Positions 63,422-64,000 of a stretch of DNA of 64,000 nucleotides are shown here, piece after piece; position 1 is the first letter of the stretch; every line of letters starts with the position of its first letter. The notes below the pieces were generated by a model, which searched no databases, was not told the origin of the DNA, and worked only from the letters and a program-made list of their open reading frames with translations. Made by a program: the position numbers and the translations under genes. Source of the DNA: Amycolatopsis umgeniensis (GTDB lineage Bacteria; Actinomycetota; Actinomycetes; Mycobacteriales; Pseudonocardiaceae); contig NZ_JACHMX010000001.1 in NCBI RefSeq assembly GCF_014205155.1, forward strand, positions 4,526,001 through 4,590,000, read 5' to 3'.

Positions 63422-63464
63422 CCACTACCTGGTAATCGGCTTCGAGCTTTGCGAACCTGATGAG

Positions 63465-64000
63465 GTGACCTTGACCGTCGATTCGCGAGTGGCCGACGTG
63501 CGACGGCACGAACTGGCCGCGTTCCTGCGCAGCCGTCGCGAGCGCATCACCCCGGACCAGGTCGGCCTGCCGATCAGCGGCAGGCGCCGCACGCCGGGGC
63601 TGCGCCGTGAAGAGGTCGCGCAGCTCGCCGGGGTCGGGGTCACCTGGTACACGTGGCTCGAGCAGGGGCGCGACATCAACGCGTCCGAGCAGGTGCTGGA
63701 CGCGATCTCCCGCACCCTCCGGCTCGACCCGTACGAGCACAAGCACCTCTTCACCCTCGCCGGCGCGGCCGAACCGCCGCTGGAGAAGGACTGCAAGCTC
63801 CTGAGCCAGAACGTCTTCCGGATGATGGAGAAACTGGAGCCGTATCCGGTCTGCGTGCGCAACGCGCGGTGCGACATCCTCGCCTACAACCGGGCCTACG
63901 ACTGGCTGATGGGCGGCCTCGACGCCATCCCGTTCGAGGAGCGCAACACCCTGATCCAGTGCCTGACCAACCCCGAGTGGCGGCGCAGGCTCCCGGACTG
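63465..64000 (+). CDS. XRE-family HTH regulator (MmyB-like), cut by the window end
   Basis: Only the first about 178 residues are in the window. GTG 63465 or TTG 63471 (GAGG just upstream) may start it. The N-terminal HTH is ELAAFLRSRRERI, TPGLRREEVAQLAGVGVTWYTWLEQG (about 15-62), then NASEQVLDAISRTLRLDPYEHKHL. The MmyB-type ligand domain begins near LEPYPVCVRNARCDILAYN. Such regulators usually control a divergent oxidoreductase or exporter, here the DHA2 pump. Confidence 0.85.
   Translation, partial: MTLTVDSRVADVRRHELAAFLRSRRERITPDQVGLPISGRRRTPGLRREEVAQLAGVGVTWYTWLEQGRDINASEQVLDAISRTLRLDPYEHKHLFTLAGAAEPPLEKDCKLLSQNVFRMMEKLEPYPVCVRNARCDILAYNRAYDWLMGGLDAIPFEERNTLIQCLTNPEWRRRLPD

Overview
The window is very GC-rich actinobacterial DNA with dense gene packing, many GTG and TTG starts, and ATGA/GTGA-type stop-start overlaps. 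The gene content (class F sortase with a secreted partner, NsdA-like HTH-TPR regulator, AfsR-like NB-ARC/TPR protein, YcnI-CopC-CopD copper operon, many TetR/GntR/XRE regulators) and the interspersed palindromes suggest a Pseudonocardiaceae chromosome, most likely Amycolatopsis or a close relative. That assignment is inference. I see no prophage, transposase, CRISPR array or large biosynthetic cluster.

Layout. 0.1-5.6 kb: tRNA-Leu(CAG), an FKBP isomerase, a secreted Ntn-hydrolase of the penicillin-acylase family with a C-terminal F5/8-type domain, a compact transsulfuration enzyme and a small membrane protein. 6.0-8.4 kb: a secreted Pro/Thr/Ser-rich protein with a class F sortase, then a patatin-like lipase. 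8.5-17.6 kb: a FadR-type regulator with a clear operator, divergent from an eight-gene operon (peptide-type ABC importer, aldehyde dehydrogenase, SDR, amidase), which looks like uptake and breakdown of one unidentified amide-containing compound. 17.6-19.5 kb: a two-gene ATPase + DUF4276 (TOPRIM-like) cassette that resembles ATPase/TOPRIM anti-phage modules and is bracketed by a 29-bp direct repeat. 19.5-21.5 kb: two CitE/malyl-CoA-lyase-family genes. 21.6-26.1 kb: tandem paralogous Ser/Thr kinases.

26.4-31.3 kb: an unknown conserved gene, an NAD(P)-binding protein, a divergent PRPP synthetase, a sugar-lactone oxidase and a divergently transcribed PLP aldolase/deaminase. 31.3-32.0 kb is a gene-free block of palindromes with a DnaA-box-bearing repeat. 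32.0-35.4 kb: TetR, GH1 beta-glucosidase and MFS transporter. 35.7-41.4 kb: a Cys-rich small protein and its neighbour, an NsdA-like regulator overlapping an APH-fold kinase, and an NB-ARC/TPR protein. 41.5-46 kb: methyltransferase, DHFR-like protein and the copper operon. 46.1-49.7 kb: a complete OpuC-type osmoprotectant ABC importer. 50-56 kb: a TM0106 RecB-like nuclease, PadR regulator, methyltransferase, SDR and UDP-glucose dehydrogenase. 56-64 kb: a TetR/FAD-monooxygenase pair with operator, gamma-glutamyltransferase, an ECF sigma/VOC pair, and an MFS exporter divergent from an XRE regulator cut by the window edge.

The strongest unexplained signals lie in the non-coding DNA. They are the direct-repeat-bracketed ATPase/DUF4276 cassette, two copies of a trailer repeat carrying DnaA-box-like pairs, a dispersed AT-centred palindrome (TCCAYARTGGA) that brings normally rare codons into several genes, and a family of long perfect hairpins after genes.
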